Positions 1-8,285 of a DNA stretch of 24,230 nt are shown piece after piece. The DNA comes from JBBDXA01 sp040902585. GTDB taxonomy: Bacteria > Planctomycetota > Phycisphaerae > Phycisphaerales > Phycisphaeraceae. Numbering within the stretch: position 1 is the first letter of the stretch; each line of letters starts with the position of its first letter. The DNA is taken from the NCBI GenBank assembly GCA_040902585.1, contig JBBDXA010000147.1:1-24230 (forward strand), in the 5' to 3' direction. Under the pieces are notes generated by a model. It was given only the letters and a program-made list of their open reading frames with translations. It did no database searches and had not been told where the DNA came from. The position numbers and the translations under genes are program-made.

Positions 1-1
1 C

Positions 2-238
2 GTCGGTCCCCATGCCAAGTTCAATGCCAGTTTTCATCATGTGGCCGCATGGCGTTTCTACAAGATCCGCCCGCCGAAAGGTGCAGCCGATCCCACCAAG
101 ACAGATCCTCAGTACTGTCATTACGATGAAGCCCACAAGGACTATGTCTACACCGATGGATGGAAGCGGTTCTTGATTCAGGAGATGAAGAAAGCTGGGC
201 AGTACGAAAAGGTGATGAAGGCAAGGACGCCCAAGTGA
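2..238 (+). CDS. C-terminal part of an unknown protein (cut by window start)
   Basis: The reading frame is open from the first bases of the window to TGA at 236-238, so at least 78 C-terminal residues are present and the start lies outside. The visible part is rich in aromatic and charged residues: it has HHVAAWRFYKIRPP near the left edge, then a stretch with several Tyr (YCHYDEAHKDYVYTDGW) and a Lys-rich helical tail ending KARTPK. The family is not recognised and no catalytic motif is visible. A second in-frame stop (TAG, 242-244) follows the first almost at once. The downstream remnant at 245-382 is in the same frame, but there is no sequence reason to treat the two as one protein. Confidence 0.5.
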   Translation, partial: VGPHAKFNASFHHVAAWRFYKIRPPKGAADPTKTDPQYCHYDEAHKDYVYTDGWKRFLIQEMKKAGQYEKVMKARTPK

Positions 239-244
239 CAGTAG

Positions 245-382
245 AAACAACGGAGTTGTACCAAGGGCATAAGTCTCGGCATCTACCTGCCGGAGCCTGA
301 CGTGCTGGCCCAGGAGATCGCGGATGATTTGCAGACGGCGTTGGATCAGTTCACGTCGATTGCGGGTGAGTTGAAGGGGTGA
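245..382 (+). pseudogene. Remnant resembling the C-terminus of a type I R-M modification subunit (HsdM-like)
   Basis: After a TAG at 242-244 the frame stays open to TGA at 380-382 with no plausible start. It encodes a stretch containing LPEPDVLAQEIADDLQTALD followed by QFTSIAGELKG. The pattern of an acidic, amphipathic helix ending in a short ELKG-type tail resembles the extreme C-terminus of N-6 adenine methylase (HsdM-type) subunits as I remember them. Only about 45 codons remain and none of the catalytic motifs (for example NPPF) is present, so it would be a dead 3' fragment. It lies next to a defence-type helicase gene, which fits a decayed defence island. The family assignment is weak. 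It could also be a fragment of another helical protein or chance. Confidence 0.35.
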
Positions 383-409
383 GGCATTAGGCTAGGAGTG
401 TCGCAACTG

Positions 410-3400
410 TTAGGGCACATGCCGAACACGATTGTCGTCCCCCATTACAAGCTGCTCATTCCTTTCGTAGGACTTAAACACGCCCAGCAGTCGACTGCGG
501 ATCCTCGCCCCAGTCCTTTGAAAGCCGAGTTTTCGAGCGGTTGCTTGCAAGAGTTCGTCCAATGGCATTGCTCCGTATGTCTCTATGTTCCGGATCATGA
601 CAGTACCAATGACGGCAAAAGGAACATCGTCAATACTGGCGAACGAGAGTTCGTCTTCACCATTCCCGTGACTCCGGGTAAGTGGGACGGGCTCGTTGAA
701 TGTGGCGGCAGCACGGGTCTGTGGCGGACTTGAAGCATCTGCGGCAGCTAGAGCGGATCGATACGCATCGAGCACCTTCTCAATCTGTTTCTGTGGATTG
801 CGGATCCAATCAGTTGACCAAATTCGCACGATTCGCCAGCCTAGGTTTTCGAGGACTTCCTGTCGCAGCCGGTCTCGATCTCTAGCGGTTGCAGAACTGT
901 GGTACGACGCCCCGTCACACTCAATACCCAAGACGTATCGTCCTGGGCGTTCTGGATGAACCAGAGCGAGGTCAATCCGAAATCCGCCGCAGCCGATCTG
1001 CCGGCGAACCTGAAGGTCGTGTTGTGCAAGTGCCCTTGCGACTTGTTCTTCAAACACAGAATCGAAGCCTCGCTCACCATCCGAGGTCACCGCTGATACC
1101 AACGCTTCTGGGCCGCGTTGAGCAAAGTCCAAGTACGCACGCAATAGTTTCGCACCCCGTGAATTTGTCCGCGATAGGTCAATGTCGTCGGCATTGATCG
1201 AACTGAACACGATGAGAGACTCTCTGGCTCGTGTAACGGCCACATTCAAGCGCCGCTCCCCACCTTGTCGGTTTAGAGGACCAAAGTTGTGATGAAGGAC
1301 GCCGGCGTCATTCTTCGCGTAGCCAATCCCAAGAAAGATCACATCTCGCTCGTCTCCTTGGACGTTCTCAAGATTCTTGACGAAGAATGGTTCAGACTTC
1401 TCCGTTGAAAAGAATAGTTCGTTGTGACGTGACGCACGTCGTAATCGCTCGATCTCCTCCAAGACCGCCATTTGCTGTGCCTGGTTCATTGTGATGACGC
1501 CGAGTGTCTGCTCTCCATTCTCCTTCACATGCCGCATCACCGCCTTGGCCAGCTCCGTTGCTTCAGCTCGGTTGACACCACCCCCAGCCGCACCGTTCCA
1601 ACGGCCGTTCCTTACAGGTCGCAGCTCAACACCGCTGGCACCCTCGACATCCCGGATGCTCGGGAAAGTGATGAGCTCATCGTCGTAGAAGTGGCGATTG
1701 GAGAATGCGATAAGTGATTCTCGTCGGCTGCGATAGTGCCACTTCAGACGCTGGCGAGGCATCCTCAGAGTTGCACAGATGTCGAGAATGCTCTCAAAAT
1801 CGCCAGTGCCGATATCGTCCTCATCGTCATCCGACCCAATCGCGTCATTGAAGGCAAGCCGCTCAAAGAAGTTCGTTGGCGGCAACTGCTTCTGGTCACC
1901 AGCCACGATCAGTTGACTGCCGCGATAGATTGCTGACACGGCGTCATGGGGCCGAACCTGCGATGCTTCGTCAAAGATCACGACGTCGAAACGCAGTTCG
2001 CTGGTATCAAGATAGGTGCTCACTGCGAGAGGACTCATCATCAAGCAAGGCTTGATCTTTAATAAGAGGTTGGGAATCCTCGCGAACAGCTTTCGAATCG
2101 GCAGGTGCCTCCGACGTTTGTTGGCCTCACGTAACAGAACTCCAGCCTCGGAGCTCTCCGGAGCGTTAGCGGCCAAGTCATCGAAGTTCGGAGCCAGGCC
2201 CGTCAATCGGGTGCGGACCCTTGTGAATCCGTGGGCGATCCAAGCTTGGTCAACCTCCCGAAAGCGATCGAGCGTATCCGAATGCTCGTGTAAGTCAAAG
2301 TCTCGCAATGTCGGCTCGGATCGATACGCTTCGGCCAGCCACGACATGTAAAACCGCTTTCGGTACACGTCGATGGCTTCAGTACAGGGAACAGATCCCG
2401 CCAGAATCTCGTCCCGAAGGACGCACAAGCCGAGTCGCTCCATCTTGTCGCGAGCCACGGTGAAATCAACCCACTCCCGCATTCGGCTCACATCTGATGT
2501 TCGTTCCCTAAGCCATCGTTCCAGTTCTCTGGCAGGCAACTCCTTGAGCACAACGTCTGTCGAAACAGAGCTGTCTAGTGGGAACACCGCCTTCAGAAAC
2601 GACAGACTGTCAGCAAAGGCCTGGGTCTGAGTGGTTCGAATTGCCTCCGCTGCTTTCCCTAACTCAGCGTGTACCGTTTCGTCAGAGATGGCCGCGATGA
2701 CTTCCGGTGGCAAGTGGCCGTCATACCTCTTTGTGGCGTTGACGAGCTTCTCTCCTAGGTTGGCTTGCGACTCCCAATCACCAAAGCCGTAGGCCGCGCC
2801 TGGCAGAACTTCATCCAGTTCGTTAGCCATACTCTCCGCACGTTGCCAAAGGACTCGACTTTCGGCCAGGATCCGGGCTTGTGAATCGAGCTTTTCGATC
2901 GGCGAATCCTGTTCGGGCTTTAGCCATCGGGCGATCTGGCATACGCGGGCATGTTGCTCGCGGCACTCCACAGCCATTTCCAGGATGACCGTGGCCATGT
3001 GTTCGAGCGGATTTGAAGCACTCGCCGCAGTCCGGGGGAGGGACTGAATGTCGACCGTATCCTGTAGGCCAACCAACTCGCGACGGAATTGATCACAGTT
3101 CAACAGCAGTTCATCGGCCGATGATCCGATCTGCCTTCTCTTCTCATGGTGTAGGCCGCCCAGGGACTTCTCGATCCAATCAGCATTCTGAAACTCAGAA
3201 GGAAGGTTGCTGATGACTTTGAGCCTTTGAAGTAGACCGTCCCAATCAAAATCAACATCACCATTCCACCCGCATGTGTCCGTCAGGGCATCCCTCCTCG
3301 TGTCTAGTATTGCCGCATACTCTTGGTATCGCCGCAACTGATATGCATCATCCAGCAATCGTCTGGCTCGTCGAGGTGGGTCGATATACAACGCCCCGAA

Positions 3401-5782
3401 GTCCTGGCGTGATCGCCGCCATGAGCCTCCGAGCCGCCTGAACCAGCTACTGTGCTGCAGCACATTCTCGATAAGCGGGCGTGACACTGGTGCGAAGGCC
3501 AGTGAATGGAGCCGATCACTGAGCAATCCACGGATGCCTGCCGCAAAGTCTGACACCTGCTTAGCCTCGTTGGTAAGCTGCTGGCACTTGTTGCGATGGG
3601 TTGGATCGAACCATTCTGGTCGCACTTCGCCGAGTTCGGCCAAGGCCTTGGCACGTTGTCCAAGGGTTTCAGCATCACTGACTGACAGTCGATCTGGCAA
3701 TGGAATGGCGAGCGATTCACTGATCGAAGCTGTCGCGGTCACGATTCCTTTCGCTGCGAGGCCCAGACGCTCCAGCCGCTCGATCATTGATGGCAAACGT
3801 GAGCATTGTTCCCGCACCGTCCTAGGTAACGATGGTAGAGCCTTTCTCAAGGCACGGTCTGCGTTGCCGGTATCGATCAGTGTCACTTCATCAAGTTCCA
3901 GCAGCCTGTCAGTGCAGTACTGAGAAACGCCAGACACGAGGATTCGGAGTTCGTCGGTCATATCCCTGAGCGAGCAATAGCCTTCCGCCGTCTTTGCCAG
4001 ACCGCGAAGGGCCCAGGCTTTCGGCACAATAGGCAGTGCGATCACCTCTTCGGCGTGATCAAGTGCCAACTCGATCTCATCAAGAGAGGGTTCGGACTTG
4101 AGGAACTGCAATGAGCTGAGGGCTTGTGCCGCGTCACTTATCGCGGCCACCCCGCCTGCTGCTCGACCGAAGTGGAAGCGGAGGTCTTCTGGGAGGGTCA
4201 GGCTGTAGAGGTCCGTTCTGACTCCCCGCCATGGATGCTTCCCGCCGGAAGCAACAATTGGACTGCATTTGACAAGGGCAGCTATCGCCTCTTCCCTTTC
4301 ACTCAGTTCTTCCTGACTGATGGTGAATGGTGATTCTATGGAAACATGAGAGATGCCCGTTGACCGTATCTGTGCAAGGCGTCCGTGAACAACAAAAGGC
4401 GAAAGGCTGAGTCGCGAAACCTTAAGGTGCAAGGCGCGAACATATGAGTTAAGACGATCTCTTGTTCTTTGAAGTTCTCTGAGCTGATCATCGAGTGGGG
4501 GATACGTCTCGGGAAGACGCTTCAGACAGCTACCCAACTCCTCAATGATGGCTTTTTTGTTTGACTTATGGCTGTGGCACTCAAGGCAAAACGCACCAAT
4601 CTTCTTCTGGTCCAGTCTCCGCTTTACCACCTCCAACGCTGCCGCCTTTTCGCTCACAAACAGTACGGTCTTACCTTCGGCCAGGGAGTCAGCAATGATG
4701 TTTGCAATGGTCTGACTCTTTCCAGTCCCTGGCGGTCCGTCGAGGACCAGGTGCGCGCCCTGCTTTGCCACTTGGACGGCCGCCATTTGACTGCTGTCAC
4801 AGTCGAGTATGAGGTAGCTCGACTCAGGCGGGTAAGCTTGGTCCTGATCTCTCTCAACGTGAGCGTCACCTGAAAGGGACTCGGACCTGTCACCCATCAT
4901 GCTCCGGCAGATCGGATGTTCGGTGATGGTGTCATGGTTCTTTCGAAGGTCCATCCACATGGAAATCTTCTGAAATGCGAAGATTCCGATGCCCGCGGAG
5001 CGGTCCACTTGCCACCGCGGATGATCCGCTATGCACGCTTCGACTTGGGACAGGTATGACGCAAGGGCCGATGAGTCGTCGGCACTGTTTTCGTCATCGA
5101 AGGTTGGGAGTTCCAGCGTAAATTCTCTTCGAAGCAGTTCGATGAGCGGGTAGTTCGGCAGGATTTCGTCGTCTACGGGACTGAGTTCCCAACATGAGTC
5201 GGCACTGCCTTTGGATAGGTTCACAGGCACAAGCAGTAAGGGCGAGATCAACTCGATATCACTGTCAACGGACTCGTACCACCGAAGAAAGCCGAAAGCC
5301 ATGAACAGTGAGTGCACGCCTTGCTCGGAGAGGGACTCACTGGCGACAAGAGCCAGTCGTTTGAATCGATTGTCAAGTGGCTTATCCCAGAGGGTTGTGA
5401 GGGCTTGGTCGTCGCCCAACTGACCTGACTCGACTATTGCATGTACTTCGTCCACAGTCAGCGTGGCTTTTGTCTTCTCGGTGGGCTCCTCGATGCCGGC
5501 ATCACCTTCGGTTCGGCTCCCGACAGCACTCTCGACGTACTCGTCAAGGGGTTTATCAGACGGATCGAGAAGGCTAGACGGCCACGGAAACTCCAATGAC
5601 CGACTCTCATCAACGAGCTGTGCCCACAGCAGGTCAAAGGAGGGAAAGTAAAGTCGGACGACGCCTCGGTTGCCGAAACGGGAGTTGATCAGCCGGTTTC
5701 GCTTTGAAGTGTCGAGCAGTTGTCGCCGCCACGCTTCAATTTGAGCGTCAAAGTCGACAGCTTGTTCGTCTTGTCTTTCCAT
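410..5782 (-). CDS. DUF4011 / SF1 helicase / Vsr-like endonuclease / DUF3320 giant protein
   Basis: A single open frame of about 1,790 residues. The N-terminus carries the DUF4011 signature WRRQLLDTSKRNRLIN. Walker A is GPPGTGKS near residue 350. After roughly 900 residues of mostly helical, Leu/Arg/Glu-rich sequence come Walker B (VVIFDEAS, near 1270), motif III GDQKQLPPT, a motif V-like QGDERDVIFLG and motif VI NVAVTRARES near 1520. Next is an MTES_1575/Vsr-like nuclease domain with RIDLALVHP and GIECDGASYHSS, then a DUF3320-type tail (IETYGAMPLDELL). These families point to an ATP-driven nucleic-acid translocase coupled to a nuclease. I recall this architecture as a predicted anti-phage system (Hhe-type); that is not verified here. 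ATG at 5782 is chosen because it sits just ahead of DUF4011. A GTG at 5839 would add 19 residues, and neither start has a clear ribosome site. It is divergent from the gene at 6132. Confidence 0.92.
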   Translation of the reverse strand: MERQDEQAVDFDAQIEAWRRQLLDTSKRNRLINSRFGNRGVVRLYFPSFDLLWAQLVDESRSLEFPWPSSLLDPSDKPLDEYVESAVGSRTEGDAGIEEPTEKTKATLTVDEVHAIVESGQLGDDQALTTLWDKPLDNRFKRLALVASESLSEQGVHSLFMAFGFLRWYESVDSDIELISPLLLVPVNLSKGSADSCWELSPVDDEILPNYPLIELLRREFTLELPTFDDENSADDSSALASYLSQVEACIADHPRWQVDRSAGIGIFAFQKISMWMDLRKNHDTITEHPICRSMMGDRSESLSGDAHVERDQDQAYPPESSYLILDCDSSQMAAVQVAKQGAHLVLDGPPGTGKSQTIANIIADSLAEGKTVLFVSEKAAALEVVKRRLDQKKIGAFCLECHSHKSNKKAIIEELGSCLKRLPETYPPLDDQLRELQRTRDRLNSYVRALHLKVSRLSLSPFVVHGRLAQIRSTGISHVSIESPFTISQEELSEREEAIAALVKCSPIVASGGKHPWRGVRTDLYSLTLPEDLRFHFGRAAGGVAAISDAAQALSSLQFLKSEPSLDEIELALDHAEEVIALPIVPKAWALRGLAKTAEGYCSLRDMTDELRILVSGVSQYCTDRLLELDEVTLIDTGNADRALRKALPSLPRTVREQCSRLPSMIERLERLGLAAKGIVTATASISESLAIPLPDRLSVSDAETLGQRAKALAELGEVRPEWFDPTHRNKCQQLTNEAKQVSDFAAGIRGLLSDRLHSLAFAPVSRPLIENVLQHSSWFRRLGGSWRRSRQDFGALYIDPPRRARRLLDDAYQLRRYQEYAAILDTRRDALTDTCGWNGDVDFDWDGLLQRLKVISNLPSEFQNADWIEKSLGGLHHEKRRQIGSSADELLLNCDQFRRELVGLQDTVDIQSLPRTAASASNPLEHMATVILEMAVECREQHARVCQIARWLKPEQDSPIEKLDSQARILAESRVLWQRAESMANELDEVLPGAAYGFGDWESQANLGEKLVNATKRYDGHLPPEVIAAISDETVHAELGKAAEAIRTTQTQAFADSLSFLKAVFPLDSSVSTDVVLKELPARELERWLRERTSDVSRMREWVDFTVARDKMERLGLCVLRDEILAGSVPCTEAIDVYRKRFYMSWLAEAYRSEPTLRDFDLHEHSDTLDRFREVDQAWIAHGFTRVRTRLTGLAPNFDDLAANAPESSEAGVLLREANKRRRHLPIRKLFARIPNLLLKIKPCLMMSPLAVSTYLDTSELRFDVVIFDEASQVRPHDAVSAIYRGSQLIVAGDQKQLPPTNFFERLAFNDAIGSDDDEDDIGTGDFESILDICATLRMPRQRLKWHYRSRRESLIAFSNRHFYDDELITFPSIRDVEGASGVELRPVRNGRWNGAAGGGVNRAEATELAKAVMRHVKENGEQTLGVITMNQAQQMAVLEEIERLRRASRHNELFFSTEKSEPFFVKNLENVQGDERDVIFLGIGYAKNDAGVLHHNFGPLNRQGGERRLNVAVTRARESLIVFSSINADDIDLSRTNSRGAKLLRAYLDFAQRGPEALVSAVTSDGERGFDSVFEEQVARALAQHDLQVRRQIGCGGFRIDLALVHPERPGRYVLGIECDGASYHSSATARDRDRLRQEVLENLGWRIVRIWSTDWIRNPQKQIEKVLDAYRSALAAADASSPPQTRAAATFNEPVPLTRSHGNGEDELSFASIDDVPFAVIGTVMIRNIETYGAMPLDELLQATARKLGFQRTGARIRSRLLGVFKSYERNEQLVMGDDNRVRHVP

Positions 5783-6131
5783 GGCTGGAAGTAGGCGATC
5801 GAAGGATGTCCCCGCGATCAATCTGGGTGCCCCGAGCACATTACGGACGGCCCATCATACGAAGATTCAGGACCTCGTTTCAAGGATTCTGGGATCGGGA
5901 CACTCGCCCCGAGATCGGCCGAGTTCAGTTGACACCTGCCGATTGAGTTTGACCATCTCCAGTGGGCAATCACGCTCCCTTACGTCCGTGATTCGGGATG
6001 CCCCACGTCAAGACCTGTTGGCAATTGGTCCCGAACTTAAGAAATCGCAAAATCACGTCACTATCTCTTAAGGCCCTTAGCCATCCCTTCTCTCCATCCT
6101 TATGCCGGCCCTTTGGGCCAGGAGCTATCCC
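5783..6131. promoter_or_regulatory. Divergent intergenic region, probable promoters for helicase and small recombination-type gene
   Basis: About 350 bases separate two divergent genes and hold no convincing coding sequence. Two CTTAAG palindromes occur at 6036-6041 and 6067-6072, 31 bases apart, which is close to three helical turns. The word CACGTCA occurs at 6004-6010 and 6054-6060. A TTGACA-like hexamer is present near 5930, but I see no convincing partner -10 at the right distance. The region probably contains both promoters, but their exact positions cannot be called by eye. Confidence 0.3.
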
Positions 6132-6575
6132 ATGCCCATGCAGGTGACCATTTCTCGCAACCGCAAGACCTCGGAGAACTACAACTCGGAGGGCTACGGC
6201 GTCTCCCTCACCGTGGAACTCGACCAGACCCTGCTCACCAAACCTCAGGAACTCCAGGACAAGATCGCCTACCTCTACCGCGAGGCTGATGCGGCACTCG
6301 ATCAGCAAGCCAAGCAGCAGAACGGTCAAGCCCACAAGAACGGCAATGGCAATGGCAACCCCAAGCCCAACGGTAACGGGCACGGCATGACCGCCGCTCA
6401 ACGCCGAGCGATCCAGTCCATCGGACAGCGGCTCGGACTCGATGTGATGGAAGAAAGTCGCCACGAGCTGGGCACCGAGCTTGAGCAGCTCACCGTGAAG
6501 CAGGCCAGCCGCTTCATCGATCACCTGAAGCAACTGGAGCAGCCGGCGGGAAACCGGAACGGGGGTGGGCGTTGA
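6132..6575 (+). CDS. Small recombination-associated protein, phage-type C-terminal domain
   Basis: About 147 residues. The N-terminal half (MPMQVTISRNRKTSENYNSEGYGVSL) looks like a beta-rich domain, followed by a low-complexity linker rich in Asn, Gly and Lys (around residues 62-82). The C-terminal 50 residues (MTAAQRRAIQSIGQRLGLD then LEQLTVKQASRFIDHLKQL) form a helical module. I recognise this module from the C-termini of phage single-strand annealing or replication proteins. The start at 6132 is chosen because GGAG at 6121-6124 lies 7 bases upstream; the earlier in-frame ATG at 6102 lacks such a site. The stop overlaps the TTG of the next gene (TTGA), so the two are translationally coupled and probably act together in DNA processing. 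The exact function is not known. Confidence 0.8.
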   Translation: MPMQVTISRNRKTSENYNSEGYGVSLTVELDQTLLTKPQELQDKIAYLYREADAALDQQAKQQNGQAHKNGNGNGNPKPNGNGHGMTAAQRRAIQSIGQRLGLDVMEESRHELGTELEQLTVKQASRFIDHLKQLEQPAGNRNGGGR

Positions 6576-7468
6576 GCACCGCCATGCTCCCCAGCTTTGC
6601 GAAACGTGATTCACCAGGCGAGATTGCCCAGAGCATCAGCGGACGCGATTACCTGTCCTGGAGCCAGGTGGACCAGATGCGTCGTTGTCCCGCCAAGTAT
6701 GGGTTCGGCTACGTGGAACAGAGCAAGCCGGCGTTCCTGCCCTCATCACTTCTCTTCGGTAGTGCCATCCACTCCGCCCTGGAACATCACTTCCAACAGC
6801 TCCTGGAAGGTCGCCTCACGTCTCAACGTGAGCTCATGGCTGTCTTCATGGATGAATGGCGACGTCGCGACAATGAAGACCCTGATGTGCCGGTGCGGTT
6901 CAACAAGTCTGAAAGTGAAGCCTCGCTGATAGAGCTCGCTCAACGCATGCTGGCCGCCTTTCTGATTTCGCCACTCGCAAATCCGCAGGGACAGATCATC
7001 GCGGTGGAAGAGAAGCTCCGCGGTTGCCTGAAGGCAAGCTTGCCCGATGTCGTTGCCAGGGTCGATGCCATCTGGCTCGATCGACAGGCAATGCACGTGA
7101 TCGATTTCAAGACATCTCGCTCCAGGTGGAACGCCGACAAGGTGAACGAGTCGGCCGACCAGCTCCTGCTGTACCACCACATGGCACAGTCGATGTCACG
7201 GCACACGGGTCTGCCGATCAAGCTGCACTTCGGCGTGATCACCAAGGGTAAAGCTCCCGTTGTACAACTGCTCGATGTGCCCGTCTCGGCTGGCCGAGTG
7301 GAGCGAGTGGTGAACCTGATTGAGCAGGTGTGGCAGGCGATCAAGGCCGGTCACTACTACCCGAGCCCGTCGCCCATGAACTGCTCAACCTGTCCCTTCA
7401 AGTCGCGATGCCCGGCTTACGGAGATCCGGTTCACGCGGCGATGCATTCCGAGCACGTGGCGTCGTGA
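6572..7468 (+). CDS. PD-(D/E)XK nuclease, RecB/Cas4 type with Fe-S cysteines
   Basis: 298 residues from a TTG start that overlaps the upstream stop; ATG at 6584 is an alternative. Nuclease motifs are visible: GSAIHSALEHH near residue 65, an acidic residue in ARVDAIW (D165), and VIDFKTS with D178 and K180, followed by QLLLYHHMAQ, the usual motif after the catalytic core of RecB-family nucleases. Cys39 together with C271, C274 and C280 (CSTCPFKSRC) makes the four-cysteine iron-sulfur pattern seen in AddB, Cas4 and PDDEXK_1 nucleases. The predicted role is a metal-dependent DNA exonuclease or endonuclease. No cas genes or repeats are nearby, so it is not called Cas4. Coupling to the preceding gene suggests a recombination pair. 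Confidence 0.9.
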   Translation: MSTAMLPSFAKRDSPGEIAQSISGRDYLSWSQVDQMRRCPAKYGFGYVEQSKPAFLPSSLLFGSAIHSALEHHFQQLLEGRLTSQRELMAVFMDEWRRRDNEDPDVPVRFNKSESEASLIELAQRMLAAFLISPLANPQGQIIAVEEKLRGCLKASLPDVVARVDAIWLDRQAMHVIDFKTSRSRWNADKVNESADQLLLYHHMAQSMSRHTGLPIKLHFGVITKGKAPVVQLLDVPVSAGRVERVVNLIEQVWQAIKAGHYYPSPSPMNCSTCPFKSRCPAYGDPVHAAMHSEHVAS

Positions 7469-7469
7469 A

Positions 7470-8219
7470 TCATTTCTTCGTGGGCGAATAGAAGATCTTG
7501 TCGAGCAAACGTGACAACGGCTGCCCACCAGGAGGTTCGGGAATCTCAGTGGTCAACGTCCAAGGCTGATCGAGTCTTCGCAGCTCGTTCACCGATAGAC
7601 CGCGACGTTCAGCAAAGATCCTCAGGTCAGCAAACAACTGGCGATTGAACGCGGTGAAATCTTTCAGTGGGTCCACGAAGCCAAGTCGTTTCATCAGAGC
7701 CCTTGAACTGGTGTCGAAGGGCACGATGCCGTCGTAGTAGAGCTGCGACCACATCTTCGCGTCATACAGATGCGTCACGCTTTCCGTGATGACGGGAACA
7801 CCTTCGTCACAGAGCCCGGAACGAGTGTGGCTTCGTACCTGGGTCACCACCATGTCCCAGTGCTCACCTAGCCACTGAAGCGGTGGGACTGCTCGCCGCT
7901 GCCGACCTTCAAACTTCGCGTTGTCGAGAACGGCTTGCTTGAGGATCTGCCGGGCATTCGGAGGGGCCCATAGCTGAACGTAGCGGTCAAGGAACTGCTC
8001 GAAGGTGATGGGCTTGAGCCGGTAGTGCCCTTGGCAGCCGTGTTGAGCACACCAGCAGGTCGAGGCACACTGGCATGGAACCATCTCGTAATCGTTCTGA
8101 ATCGCCCGGCTTTCCCAGATCACGTACTGCTGACTGCCATTGAGTGAGTCTCGATTCGAGGCGGCGACCCGTTCGCCAAGAGTCGAAGGCAGCAGTTCAG
8201 CGATATGTCCCATCGGCAC
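7470..8219 (-). CDS. Unknown protein with N-terminal Cys/His cluster
   Basis: 249 residues from a GTG at 8219 (ATG at 8213 is an alternative; neither has a clear ribosome site). The family is not recognised. Residues 49-65 contain five Cys and two His (CQCAST, CWCAQHGCQGHY), a probable metal site. The rest is a mixed helical domain with many Trp, including HLYDAKMWSQLYYDGIVPFD. That segment loosely recalls small DNA-related proteins with a 'found in position ... D' helix, but I would not assign it. The gene is convergent with the nuclease, with one base between the stops, and divergent from the clamp-like gene 66 bases away. It probably belongs to the same accessory group. Confidence 0.75.
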   Translation of the reverse strand: MPMGHIAELLPSTLGERVAASNRDSLNGSQQYVIWESRAIQNDYEMVPCQCASTCWCAQHGCQGHYRLKPITFEQFLDRYVQLWAPPNARQILKQAVLDNAKFEGRQRRAVPPLQWLGEHWDMVVTQVRSHTRSGLCDEGVPVITESVTHLYDAKMWSQLYYDGIVPFDTSSRALMKRLGFVDPLKDFTAFNRQLFADLRIFAERRGLSVNELRRLDQPWTLTTEIPEPPGGQPLSRLLDKIFYSPTKK

Positions 8220-8285
8220 ATGTTCATCACACTCAGCTCAGTGAGCAACTCTGAACGTTCATACCAACTCATCAAGGAGATCATC

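Noticed and set aside
5970..6614. 214-residue minus-strand frame antisense to the small recombination-type gene
   Set aside because: Shadow frame of the plus-strand gene, which has the better ribosome site, a domain-like C-terminus and coupling to the nuclease.
6572..7468. Calling the PD-(D/E)XK nuclease Cas4
   Set aside because: The Fe-S and nuclease motifs fit the wider RecB/AddB/Cas4 group, but no cas gene or CRISPR array is present in the window.
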